Both the position numbers and the translations under genes were made by a program. A stretch of DNA of 64,000 nucleotides from Lachnospiraceae bacterium (GTDB lineage: Bacteria > Bacillota > Clostridia > Lachnospirales > Lachnospiraceae): the NCBI GenBank assembly GCA_017635395.1, contig JAGBLN010000045.1, positions 21,146 through 85,145 on the forward strand, read 5' to 3'. This document shows, in pieces, positions 17,536 to 25,781 of the stretch. A model generated the notes under the pieces. It had not been told where the DNA came from and made no database searches. It saw only the letters and a list, made by a program, of their open reading frames with translations. Every line of letters begins with the position of its first letter. The first letter of the stretch is position 1.

Positions 17536-17564
17536 AGGCACCGCGTCACAGCGGTGCCTTTTTT
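17536..17564 (+). terminator. Terminator of the chemoreceptor gene
   Basis: Perfect GGCACCGC/GCGGTGCC stem, 6-nt loop, then TTTTTTC; 20 nt after the stop. Classic intrinsic terminator. Confidence 0.9.
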
Positions 17565-17634
17565 CATTATCCTTACAGTTTGAACAGGAATCACCTCCCA
17601 TGGTCAGAGTCAGTTCATACCGTTCCGGTTATTT

Positions 17635-18288
17635 TTATCTTCTTTCAAGAATATACTTACAAATGGGATTTCCCATGGAAGAAAACTTCTCTTCGTATTC
17701 AGTCATCACATTCCCTTGCATCATATCTTTATCCGCATGTAAGTCATATGAAAGGGCCGTTATCTTAAAGGCGCTTGCCTCTACTTCTTCAACAGCAAAA
17801 TCAAACAGCGCCCTATTATCAGTCTTGAATTCTATCCGTCCGTCTTTCTTAAGAATGCGGTCATAACGTTCCAGAAACTGCCTGCTCTCAAGCCGTCTCT
17901 TGGCATGCCGGTCTTTAGGCCAGGGATCCGAAAAGTTAAGATATATCCGGTCTACCTCCCCTTCTTCGAACACATCGCAGATATATTCCGCATCCATCCT
18001 GATAAAACGAACATTAAGTTCTTCACCCTGTTCTGTCCGCTCTTCCATTTTCTGTATGGCGCGCAGGAGCACCGAAGAATACTTTTCAATTCCCAGGTAA
18101 TTTGCCTCCGGATATTTCTCTGCCATATCCATTATGAACCGGCCCTTCCCCATTCCGATTTCCAAGCGTATGGGAAGGTCATTTCCGAAAACCTCCTTCC
18201 ACATACCCTTCTGCGCAGTCTCATCATGAATAACGAAATCGCTTTCTGCTATGATATCTCTTGAACCTGTAATATTTCTTAATCTCAT
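17635..18288 (-). CDS. trmB: tRNA (guanine-N7-)-methyltransferase TrmB
   Basis: SAM-dependent enzyme making m7G46 in the tRNA variable loop. 217 residues, typical. The SAM-binding loop EIGMGKGRF is at about 42-50, and the family hallmark FSDPWPKDRHAKRRL is near 118-132, followed by the FKTDN segment. ATG has GAGGAT just upstream. It follows the transglutaminase gene by 18 nt and may be the last gene of the moxR-DUF58-transglutaminase transcript, though the functions are unrelated. Confidence 0.95.
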   Translation of the reverse strand: MRLRNITGSRDIIAESDFVIHDETAQKGMWKEVFGNDLPIRLEIGMGKGRFIMDMAEKYPEANYLGIEKYSSVLLRAIQKMEERTEQGEELNVRFIRMDAEYICDVFEEGEVDRIYLNFSDPWPKDRHAKRRLESRQFLERYDRILKKDGRIEFKTDNRALFDFAVEEVEASAFKITALSYDLHADKDMMQGNVMTEYEEKFSSMGNPICKYILERR

Positions 18289-18306
18289 ATATGATCCTCT
18301 ATGCCC

Positions 18307-20526
18307 CTAAAACATCGTCCAGAACAGTCTCAGCCTTTTCTTAATCCCCAAGGTATTTATATGTGCCCTCAGTTCTATATTCGCCTTATGCATGCACTCC
18401 ACAGCCTCCTGCCCCGGAACAGCCCCCTTATAAAGGTATTCCTCGTAACCAGGGATAAATCCAAGCAGTTCGGTCGGCGTTACTTTTTCTGCACGGTGCA
18501 TGAATTCCTCAATAGTCTCTCCTGACTCCATATCCAGGCCAAGGATATGAAGCAGATTCATATTTCGCCCAAACATTGTAACAAATTTTTTCTCATCATT
18601 CATTAACAAATATTGCAGCCTGCGTATCAGCAATATGACGATCATCAGCAGAAGTGTCACAATAACTGTTATTACTGCGATTACAGCCGCATAGAACAAA
18701 AGGCTTCTGTTATCTTTCTTCCCGCCTCCATCCGATTCATCTGCCACATCAGAAGAAACCGAATCCTCGGAAACAGTATAGTTAAATGATACACTATCAA
18801 GCTCTGCTATATCAGTATCATCCGCAGACTGCCAGTACCTGCTCACCTTATATCCCGGCGTCGGCTCAAAAGCCACCCATCCTATACCGCTGATATAGCA
18901 TTCCGGCCAGGCATGGGCTGAATTGCCAGTCACCTCAACTGTTTTGTATTTTTCAGGAATCACCATGAAGCCCTGTACATATCTGGCAGGTATTCCTTCA
19001 TATCTTGCAAGCAGTACAAAGGCCGTAGCGTAATACACACAGTATCCCGTTTTCTTTTCAAAAATCAGATGGTCTAGGAATTCCTCCGCTGTATCAATAT
19101 CCGGCGGCATTGCACCCGGACTCATGGAATACTCCATGGAAGACAGCAGTCCTTCGATGCGCCTTAGCTTTTCCATGTCGTTGTCTGCACCTTCCATCAG
19201 ATCAGCAAGCAGCGCCTCCATTCTCTCTGAAACCTTTGTCTCAGGCAGATATACTGATTCCATACGTTCCCGGTATTCCAAATAACTCTCATATCTATAA
19301 GCAGCATTCTCAGAAACCCCATACTGCTCCGCAACAGAATTCCATACAGCCTCATCATCACTACGCTCATCCGTTACCAGCTTTACAAAAGAAGGGCTAT
19401 TATTATTGATATAGCAATACCGGAGCGAATATGATATCCCCTCATCTGTCCTGTCATAATGAAGGTCGCTGCCGGTCTCGCTTATACTTAAGTTTTTATC
19501 AGCAGAAGTAAGTTTTACTATTTTATCCGGCGCAAAGATATACTCCGGTGCATCGTCCTGAAGCTTTATCCTAAGGTCTGCAGTCCTGAAGTACTCATTA
19601 GGATCAGCTTCGGGATCCAGCGAGACTCCGTAAACAAGTTCAAGAGTGTCCAGCTCCCTATCGACATTTTCCTCCGTATAGGTCTTAGCCCATTCCCTGC
19701 CTGTAAAACTGTCAAAACTCTTTCCGTAAAGATAAACAGCAAAAGGAACATTGGCTCCATACCCCACTTCCAGTACAGGATGATCATTAGGCTTGAGTTC
19801 CGCACCAAAGCCCGGTTCCTCCGAAAAACCTATAAAGGCATCGCCATAACCCTTGCCGCTTCCCTTTGCCAGTTTCTTTTCTATTTTGTCTATCTGCTCT
19901 GCGGCACTTGCAACGATACGTTTTACAAAGCCCCAGTCATAGGGCTTGTCTGAGTTTGGAACAAATACGATACCCAAAGCAAAAAGAATGATAAACGGCG
20001 AAATAGCGACCAGATGGTCCTTATGTCCCGTATCCCCTGTTTTTTTCCACCTTATCTGTATCTCGTCCGCCACAACACAAAATACTGATCCCAACATGAG
20101 TGCAACTACCAGCTTATCCGGACTTATCTTCATAATGAGAGCAGCGGCAAGCAGCGAAATGATCATGCACCCAAGAATGATACGGCCAGCGCTGAAGCTT
20201 ATCAAAAGCCTTGTTATAGAAAAAGCTGCAGCTGCAATGCAGATGCAAATTAAAACGTCAATATTCTCCGTAAGCAGCCTTTCACGGAGTTCCTCCGGAC
20301 ATATAAAGAATACTGCCACAACAGACGAAATAAGGATTCCGCTTAATATAATCTTGCCTTCCGCCTTAAGGTGCAGCAAGAGAATTCCTGTTGCCGTTAC
20401 CGCAAATGATATGATTCCTGCCTGAAAATAAACATTTCCGTCACGCCTGTCTGTGAGATACCATGTGAGCATAGCCATGACAACCGGCAATATATAAACC
20501 GTATCATAGAGCATCTTCTTAATCAT
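18307..20526 (-). CDS. Transglutaminase-like membrane protein (TgpA-type)
   Basis: 739 residues. About six to seven membrane segments in residues 8-190, then a large extracellular region with a transglutaminase/protease-like domain: Cys496 in KTGYCVYYATAF, His538 in NSAHAWPE and Glu554 in FEPTPG in place of the more usual Asp. A further membrane segment is near 600-630, followed by a cytosolic DUF4129-like tail. Family members pair with MoxR ATPases and DUF58 proteins; cell-surface remodelling is suspected but substrates are unknown. Start is ATG 20526, overlapping the DUF58 stop (TGATG), with GGGAGG 7 nt upstream; a GTG one codon earlier is the alternative. Confidence 0.88.
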   Translation of the reverse strand: MIKKMLYDTVYILPVVMAMLTWYLTDRRDGNVYFQAGIISFAVTATGILLLHLKAEGKIILSGILISSVVAVFFICPEELRERLLTENIDVLICICIAAAAFSITRLLISFSAGRIILGCMIISLLAAALIMKISPDKLVVALMLGSVFCVVADEIQIRWKKTGDTGHKDHLVAISPFIILFALGIVFVPNSDKPYDWGFVKRIVASAAEQIDKIEKKLAKGSGKGYGDAFIGFSEEPGFGAELKPNDHPVLEVGYGANVPFAVYLYGKSFDSFTGREWAKTYTEENVDRELDTLELVYGVSLDPEADPNEYFRTADLRIKLQDDAPEYIFAPDKIVKLTSADKNLSISETGSDLHYDRTDEGISYSLRYCYINNNSPSFVKLVTDERSDDEAVWNSVAEQYGVSENAAYRYESYLEYRERMESVYLPETKVSERMEALLADLMEGADNDMEKLRRIEGLLSSMEYSMSPGAMPPDIDTAEEFLDHLIFEKKTGYCVYYATAFVLLARYEGIPARYVQGFMVIPEKYKTVEVTGNSAHAWPECYISGIGWVAFEPTPGYKVSRYWQSADDTDIAELDSVSFNYTVSEDSVSSDVADESDGGGKKDNRSLLFYAAVIAVITVIVTLLLMIVILLIRRLQYLLMNDEKKFVTMFGRNMNLLHILGLDMESGETIEEFMHRAEKVTPTELLGFIPGYEEYLYKGAVPGQEAVECMHKANIELRAHINTLGIKKRLRLFWTMF

Positions 20527-21692
20527 CACAGCACCTCCCGCAGATCAGCATCAGGCGCTATCACATGTATCATACAGCGTGGAAGATCCAATGACGTAAA
20601 ATCCTTTTCGTGGCTAGCGTTTATGATATATACAAGAATAAACACACCGCTCTGACCAAGGCTTCGGATAAGATTCTCAGTTTCAGGACTTATGTCATAA
20701 AGAACCATTATCAGGATTTTACTGTTTATCACCGCACTGCTTTCCGAAAGCAGTGCGGCCATCTTCCCCTGCTTATCCTGCATTTGTTCAAAGCGGTACT
20801 TGGAAACACGTGAATAAAAAGCGTTGAATCCGTCCGTATCCCTCACAGCGTCCGCCGACAGTTCATCCTGGTATGAAAAAACGCTGACAGGAGTACGCGC
20901 ATTCAGATAATACATAGTCAGTGCAATCACCATCTCACATATTTTGTTTTCCAGCGGAAGATATATTCCCGGATCCTCGGAATACCTTCCGGGTTCCATC
21001 GCTATGCTTATGCCCTGTTTTTCTATGCCAACGGTCTGACGGACTAAAAGCTTTCCCTTTCCTGCGCTTGCACGCCAGTGTATCATTCTGGCATCGTCAC
21101 CAGGCTGATACTCCCTCACCACCACATCCGGCTCTCCTGTGGCATTATAAGTATCTGCCATGACACCAAGCGATTCATCTATGGTACCTACACTATCAAG
21201 CACAACTATCTTTGGGAGGACCGTTACCCTGAAAGGTTCAGGATTACGGTACGTAAAGCTAAAGAGATTTAAAAAGTCGCGGATAACAACCTCCTTTACC
21301 CCGGCCTCATACTCTCCCCTGTATCTGCATAAGAGTTTCGTATCCCTCTTTATCCCGGTACGCGGCATAAGCTCATATTCGGCAGAATCATCAACTCCCT
21401 CCAACGCAGAAAACCTGCTATAAAAATTCATGCGTACGCTGGTAAATGCAAAATAATCCTCGTTCTGAAGCGTGATATAAAAATCAGACAGTTCATCAGC
21501 CACCACATGTCTGGAATTCATCCGCTGATAAATCTTAAACCTGAGAAATACAAGAATTAAATAAATAAAAGATACTATTGGCACAAGGGTGACCGCAGCA
21601 AAAAAACCGTAGCTTACGGTTCCTCCGAAAAAAGATATGCCCACTAAGGACATGATCCATAATATGATCAGAATGATCCGGTTCCTCTTCAT
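20526..21692 (-). CDS. DUF58 domain protein
   Basis: 388 residues. Two N-terminal membrane segments (about 5-47), then a beta-rich region and the DUF58 signature REYQPGDDARMIHWRASA near 195-212, followed by a von Willebrand A-like domain. In the conserved MoxR-DUF58-transglutaminase module this protein is thought to act as an adaptor handled by the MoxR chaperone. Start follows an AT-rich leader with GGAGC upstream. It begins 16 nt after moxR and is coupled to the transglutaminase gene by overlap. Confidence 0.88.
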   Translation of the reverse strand: MKRNRIILIILWIMSLVGISFFGGTVSYGFFAAVTLVPIVSFIYLILVFLRFKIYQRMNSRHVVADELSDFYITLQNEDYFAFTSVRMNFYSRFSALEGVDDSAEYELMPRTGIKRDTKLLCRYRGEYEAGVKEVVIRDFLNLFSFTYRNPEPFRVTVLPKIVVLDSVGTIDESLGVMADTYNATGEPDVVVREYQPGDDARMIHWRASAGKGKLLVRQTVGIEKQGISIAMEPGRYSEDPGIYLPLENKICEMVIALTMYYLNARTPVSVFSYQDELSADAVRDTDGFNAFYSRVSKYRFEQMQDKQGKMAALLSESSAVINSKILIMVLYDISPETENLIRSLGQSGVFILVYIINASHEKDFTSLDLPRCMIHVIAPDADLREVL

Positions 21693-21708
21693 AAAACAAT
21701 GCTCCGAT

Positions 21709-22653
21709 TCAGTCTTCAGTCTTTTCCATAGGGACTTTAACTTTAAGGATCAGAGCCTTTAATATGGAATCAACATTCTCCTTCTTTATCTTAGCTTCCG
21801 AGGTAAGGCTGAGCCTGTGATGCAGTGTGCATACGGCAACATCCTTGATGTCATCAGGCTTTACGTAATCTCTCCCCCGCAAAAAAGCGTCTGCCTGTGC
21901 AGCCCTTATAAGATATAAAAATGCCCTTGATGAAGCACCGATCACAAACGAAGATTCCTTTCTTGTCATATCGATGATATTTCTTGCATACTCAATGACA
22001 TTATCCTTTATCTGTACTTTTTCAACTTCCCTGCGTAATTTAATGATATCCTCCGCCGTACAGATACTCCCTATAGCATCGGTTTTCTTGCCTTCAAGGA
22101 AGTTCTTCACCATGCGGATCTCTTCATCATGATCCGGATACCCCAGGGAAAGCCGCATCATAAAACGGTCCAGGGAAGCTTCCGGCAAAGGAAAAGTTCC
22201 GATAAATTCAACAGGATTCTGGGTGGCGATCACCATAAAGGGCTCCGGCAGTTTATATACCGTTCCGTCAACCGTTACGCTTCCCTCTGCCATTGCCTCA
22301 AGCAGTGCGGACTGGGTTTTGGGCGAAGTACGGTTTATCTCATCTGCAAGTATAATCTGACGCTGTATAGCGCCTTCCCTGTACTCAAATTCTGAAGTCT
22401 TCATATTGAACACAGAAGACCCAACCACGTCCCCCGGCAGCGTATCCGGCGTAAACTGAATCCTTCCGAAAGTCATATCAACTGAAGCAGCCAGGGTCTT
22501 TGCCAAAGTAGTCTTTCCCACCCCGGGGACATCTTCCAGAAGCACATGGCCTCCTGCAAGCAGACAGATCAAAAGCTTGTCTGTCACATCGTTTTTTCCA
22601 ACGAAATATTCGCCTATCTGTTTCTTTAATTTTCCAGCAATATCGTTCTGCAT
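21709..22653 (-). CDS. MoxR-family AAA+ ATPase
   Basis: Cytosolic chaperone-like ATPase of the MoxR branch, 314 residues. Walker A DVPGVGKTTLAK at about 41-52, Walker B LADEINRTSPKTQSALLEAM near 95-115, sensor 1 in ATQNPVEF, and the C-terminal lid with sensor 2 region (GASSRAFLYLIRAAQ). First gene of a three-gene module with DUF58 and transglutaminase proteins, which is a conserved association. GGGGAG precedes the ATG and a good sigma-A promoter lies 45 nt upstream. Confidence 0.93.
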   Translation of the reverse strand: MQNDIAGKLKKQIGEYFVGKNDVTDKLLICLLAGGHVLLEDVPGVGKTTLAKTLAASVDMTFGRIQFTPDTLPGDVVGSSVFNMKTSEFEYREGAIQRQIILADEINRTSPKTQSALLEAMAEGSVTVDGTVYKLPEPFMVIATQNPVEFIGTFPLPEASLDRFMMRLSLGYPDHDEEIRMVKNFLEGKKTDAIGSICTAEDIIKLRREVEKVQIKDNVIEYARNIIDMTRKESSFVIGASSRAFLYLIRAAQADAFLRGRDYVKPDDIKDVAVCTLHHRLSLTSEAKIKKENVDSILKALILKVKVPMEKTED

Positions 22654-22698
22654 ATACTATTGACTCCCCATATAAATTCCGGCATTAATACCCGTTCC

Positions 22699-22727
22699 AT
22701 TATAATTGTTTGGCCGCATACGTTCAA
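22699..22727 (-). promoter_or_regulatory. Sigma-A promoter of the moxR operon
   Basis: Minus strand TTGAAC (22727-22722), 17-nt spacer, TATAAT (22704-22699). Divergent from the carboxypeptidase promoter at 22791. Confidence 0.65.
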
Positions 22728-22790
22728 TACGCGCTATCATATGCTGAATCCGTATATATTGGCAGGCACTCCGCACAAACAATACACTCC

Positions 22791-22819
22791 TTGCATGCCC
22801 CATTGTAAAATGCTATAAT
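22791..22819 (+). promoter_or_regulatory. Sigma-A promoter of the D,D-carboxypeptidase gene
   Basis: TTGCAT (22791-22796), 17-nt spacer, TATAAT (22814-22819). Predicts a leader of about 60 nt to the preferred start. Confidence 0.65.
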
Positions 22820-22887
22820 CCATTTATGTAAACCGCAGTAATACTGGAATTATCAATCTTATAGATTGTTTGTATATTTTGAAACTC

Positions 22888-24579
22888 ATGAATAGAATAA
22901 TCCCCTTTTGCAAGAATGACACTATGCATGTACTGCGCCGGGCAGGCGTTTTTTTCTGTGCGGTTGTCATACTGTTAGTAACACAGAGCCAATTCACCCT
23001 TGAGGTCTTTGCTACCCAGGAGGAACTCAACCAGGAATCAGAAGACAGGAAAAAAGAGCCGGTCCAGACAAATGAAATTGAGAACTGGCCCCAGGGGCCT
23101 GCCATTGGTGCGGAAGGCGCCATACTGCTGGAAGCAAACACCGGAGCCCTGCTCTATGCGAAAAACATTGACGAAAAGCTCTATCCGGCTTCGATAACAA
23201 AACTTATGTGCTGCCTGGTCGCAGTTGAAAACTGTGCCTTAGATGAAGTCATCACGGTCAATCAGTCAGCCATCGACGCAAATGCCGCAGACGGCTCCAG
23301 CATGGGGCTTAAAGCTGGCGAACAGCTTACTCTTGAGGAACTGCTTTACGGGATCCTCATCAATTCCGCAAACGAAGGCTGTAATGTTGTAGCAGAGCAT
23401 ATTGCAGGCTCTATCGACGCGTATGTGGACATGATGAATGCAAGAGCTGCAGAGCTTGGCTGTACCGGTACGCATTTTGTCACGGCCAACGGGCTTTACA
23501 ATGAAGACCACTATACTACAGCCCACGATATGGCGCTTATCGGAGTTGCTTTCTTTTCACATGACAACCTCTGCCGCATAGCAAGCACTCCCCGCTATAC
23601 TATTCCTGAAACTGCAACTCACGGCGAACATGTACTTCACTCCAAGAATAAACTCTATGTCGGCGGTGATTACGAATATGCTGACCTGGTAGGCTCGAAA
23701 ACAGGTTTCACAAACGCATCAAGGCAGACACTCGTATCCTGTGCGGAGCGTGGCGGAATGAGGCTTGTAGCCGTGATCCTTAAGGAAGAAAGTCCTCTGC
23801 AGTTTGCTGATACCGTAGAACTCTTTGAGTACGGTTTCAACAACTTCTCCATGATAGATCCCGATGAATTTGAAACCGGATATACCATAAGCAATTCAGG
23901 CTTTTTTAATTCCGGGACTGACATATTCGGCAGCACTGCTCCACTTCTTGCAACGGCCCCGTCGGCCGGCGTTGTACTGCCGGGAAACCTCACATTTTCA
24001 GACCTGTCATCCAGCATAAGCTATGATGACCTTTCTGAAAACGCCATAGCTAAAATAGAATACTCCTACGCAGGAGCAAGTCTGGGCAGCACAGACATAG
24101 TCTTAAATCCCGAAACGGCATTAAGCTTTAACTTCCAGCTGAAAAATGCCGACGGAAGTTCCGTCAGTGAAAACCCGTCTGTCACACAGGAGGACGGTAC
24201 TGTATCAGCCAAAACATCGGTTTCCGATAGTGACGATAATGCCTTAGAAACTGAAACTCCTGAAGAAAAGGAAAAAATATATATCAATGTTTATCACGTT
24301 CTATTTACAATCTTAGGAATCGCCGGTGCCCTAATCGTACTCTTCATAATCTACAGGCTCAGCCGCGGATATTTCAGGCACCGCAAACGCCTTGCCCGGA
24401 TCAAAAGGGAACGAGGAAAGATAATCAAAGACAGAAACAGCCTTCGAAGGGATTTCCGGAGAAGGAATTCCCACCGTTCCGCCAAGAATACTGATAAGCT
24501 GATACTCAAGAGAAAATCAGACGAACATCCCACAAGAAAGCATTCAAGACGAAGGCCGCCACGAAGAAAACCTAAATAA
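22888..24579 (+). CDS. D-alanyl-D-alanine carboxypeptidase (peptidase S11)
   Basis: Low-molecular-weight penicillin-binding protein that trims the terminal D-Ala of peptidoglycan stem peptides outside the cell. With the start at 22888 it has 563 residues: a signal-like hydrophobic segment about 18-35, catalytic SITK (Ser102-Lys105), SAN (160-162) and KTG (271-273), all intact. A DacF-like C-terminal domain follows, then a Ser/Thr/Glu-rich stretch, a membrane segment about 468-495 and a 65-residue strongly basic Arg/Lys-rich cytosolic tail. No ribosome binding site distinguishes the starts; TTG 22870 and ATG 22924 are alternatives. Confidence 0.9.
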   Translation: MNRIIPFCKNDTMHVLRRAGVFFCAVVILLVTQSQFTLEVFATQEELNQESEDRKKEPVQTNEIENWPQGPAIGAEGAILLEANTGALLYAKNIDEKLYPASITKLMCCLVAVENCALDEVITVNQSAIDANAADGSSMGLKAGEQLTLEELLYGILINSANEGCNVVAEHIAGSIDAYVDMMNARAAELGCTGTHFVTANGLYNEDHYTTAHDMALIGVAFFSHDNLCRIASTPRYTIPETATHGEHVLHSKNKLYVGGDYEYADLVGSKTGFTNASRQTLVSCAERGGMRLVAVILKEESPLQFADTVELFEYGFNNFSMIDPDEFETGYTISNSGFFNSGTDIFGSTAPLLATAPSAGVVLPGNLTFSDLSSSISYDDLSENAIAKIEYSYAGASLGSTDIVLNPETALSFNFQLKNADGSSVSENPSVTQEDGTVSAKTSVSDSDDNALETETPEEKEKIYINVYHVLFTILGIAGALIVLFIIYRLSRGYFRHRKRLARIKRERGKIIKDRNSLRRDFRRRNSHRSAKNTDKLILKRKSDEHPTRKHSRRRPPRRKPK

Positions 24580-24582
24580 ATT

Positions 24583-24611
24583 AATCCCACACAAAATGTG
24601 CGGGATTTTTG
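24583..24611. terminator. Bidirectional terminator between convergent genes
   Basis: ATCCCACAC/GTGCGGGAT arms (one mismatch), then TTTTTG on the plus strand; serves the carboxypeptidase gene and possibly the convergent HD-GYP gene. Confidence 0.7.
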
Positions 24612-24617
24612 ATGCAA

Positions 24618-25688
24618 TTATTTATAACTCTTACATACAATCTCTATCGCAGTTCTTGACCTTGCAAAGCATTCGACTAATTTCGGTGAAAACGAACCAG
24701 CGCTTCCGCTGACTATCATCTCATATGCCTTGGGCATATCGAAAGCGTCACGGTATGTCCTGTCGCTTATAAGCGAATCATAAACATCAGCCAGTGCAAC
24801 GATCTGAGCCTCAATAGGAATAGCCTCCCCTTTCAGATGATCAGGATATCCGCTTCCGTCATACCTTTCATGATGATGCCTGCATATGTTATAGCTAAGG
24901 TCATAGTACCGCTGTTCACGAAGTTCAGGAATCTGGCTTAACACCTCGCACCCCATGGTGGTATGGGACTTCATGACCTCGAATTCGTCTGCAGAAAGTT
25001 TTCCCGGCTTGAGAAGAATGGAATCTGAGATCGTTATCATTCCGATATCGTGGAGAGCCGACGCGCTTTCTATAAGCGCCGCTTTCTCCTGGGTGATATT
25101 GTATTCGCCCGGATATACGTGCTCCAGTGCCTCTGCAAGCGTCTTGCTTATAGCCTTTATCTTCTGGATATGGGTGCTGGATTCCAGATTTCTGAATTCC
25201 ACCATGGAACTCATGACCTCGATTATACGGTCATTTAGGGAATTAAGCTCTTTGTTCTTCTCCAGTATCTGTGATGTCTGCTGCTTAATAAGCAGCTCCA
25301 TCTCATCCTTGCTCCGGTACATTTTGATGAGATTGTTTACCCGGCCTTTTACAACCAGCGGTGAAAAAGGCTTATAAGTAAAATCGGTAGCTCCGTTTTC
25401 AAAACATTCCGTAATGATTGCCTCATCCCTGTTGGTAGTCATCATAAGCACCGGTATGTGCTTGATTACGCCTTTTAATTTAAGTACCTTAAGCAGTGCC
25501 CTGCCGTCTATAATGGGCATGTCAACGTCAACCATCATTAAGATTACATCCTTAGGGTGGGCCATGACATATTCCATAGCCTCACGCCCGTTAGAAGTCA
25601 GCGCTACTTTATATTCCTCATGAAATAATTCCCGCAACAGATCGCCATTGCTAAGATCATCATCTGCAACCAAGATCGTATCTTTCAT
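24618..25688 (-). CDS. Response regulator with HD-GYP domain
   Basis: Probable phosphorylation-controlled cyclic-di-GMP phosphodiesterase. 356 residues. Receiver domain 1-125 with acidic pocket (ADDD, 8-11), phosphoacceptor Asp54, switch Thr84/85 and Lys106. A coiled linker (128-160) leads to an HD-GYP domain with His213-Asp214 and DGSGYP at 277-282, so the GYP motif and metal-binding residues look intact. No partner histidine kinase is adjacent. ATG preceded by GGGGAAG. It follows a DUF342 gene by 93 nt on the same strand, so co-transcription is possible, and both could tie into motility control. Confidence 0.93.
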   Translation of the reverse strand: MKDTILVADDDLSNGDLLRELFHEEYKVALTSNGREAMEYVMAHPKDVILMMVDVDMPIIDGRALLKVLKLKGVIKHIPVLMMTTNRDEAIITECFENGATDFTYKPFSPLVVKGRVNNLIKMYRSKDEMELLIKQQTSQILEKNKELNSLNDRIIEVMSSMVEFRNLESSTHIQKIKAISKTLAEALEHVYPGEYNITQEKAALIESASALHDIGMITISDSILLKPGKLSADEFEVMKSHTTMGCEVLSQIPELREQRYYDLSYNICRHHHERYDGSGYPDHLKGEAIPIEAQIVALADVYDSLISDRTYRDAFDMPKAYEMIVSGSAGSFSPKLVECFARSRTAIEIVCKSYK

Positions 25689-25781
25689 CTTCCCCTTTTT
25701 CCCCTTTCCGTCGCTTCTAGCGGCTACGCATATCGGTTCGCTGAACCTTCAGTGGTAATCCCCGTCCAGCCCGATTCCGGC

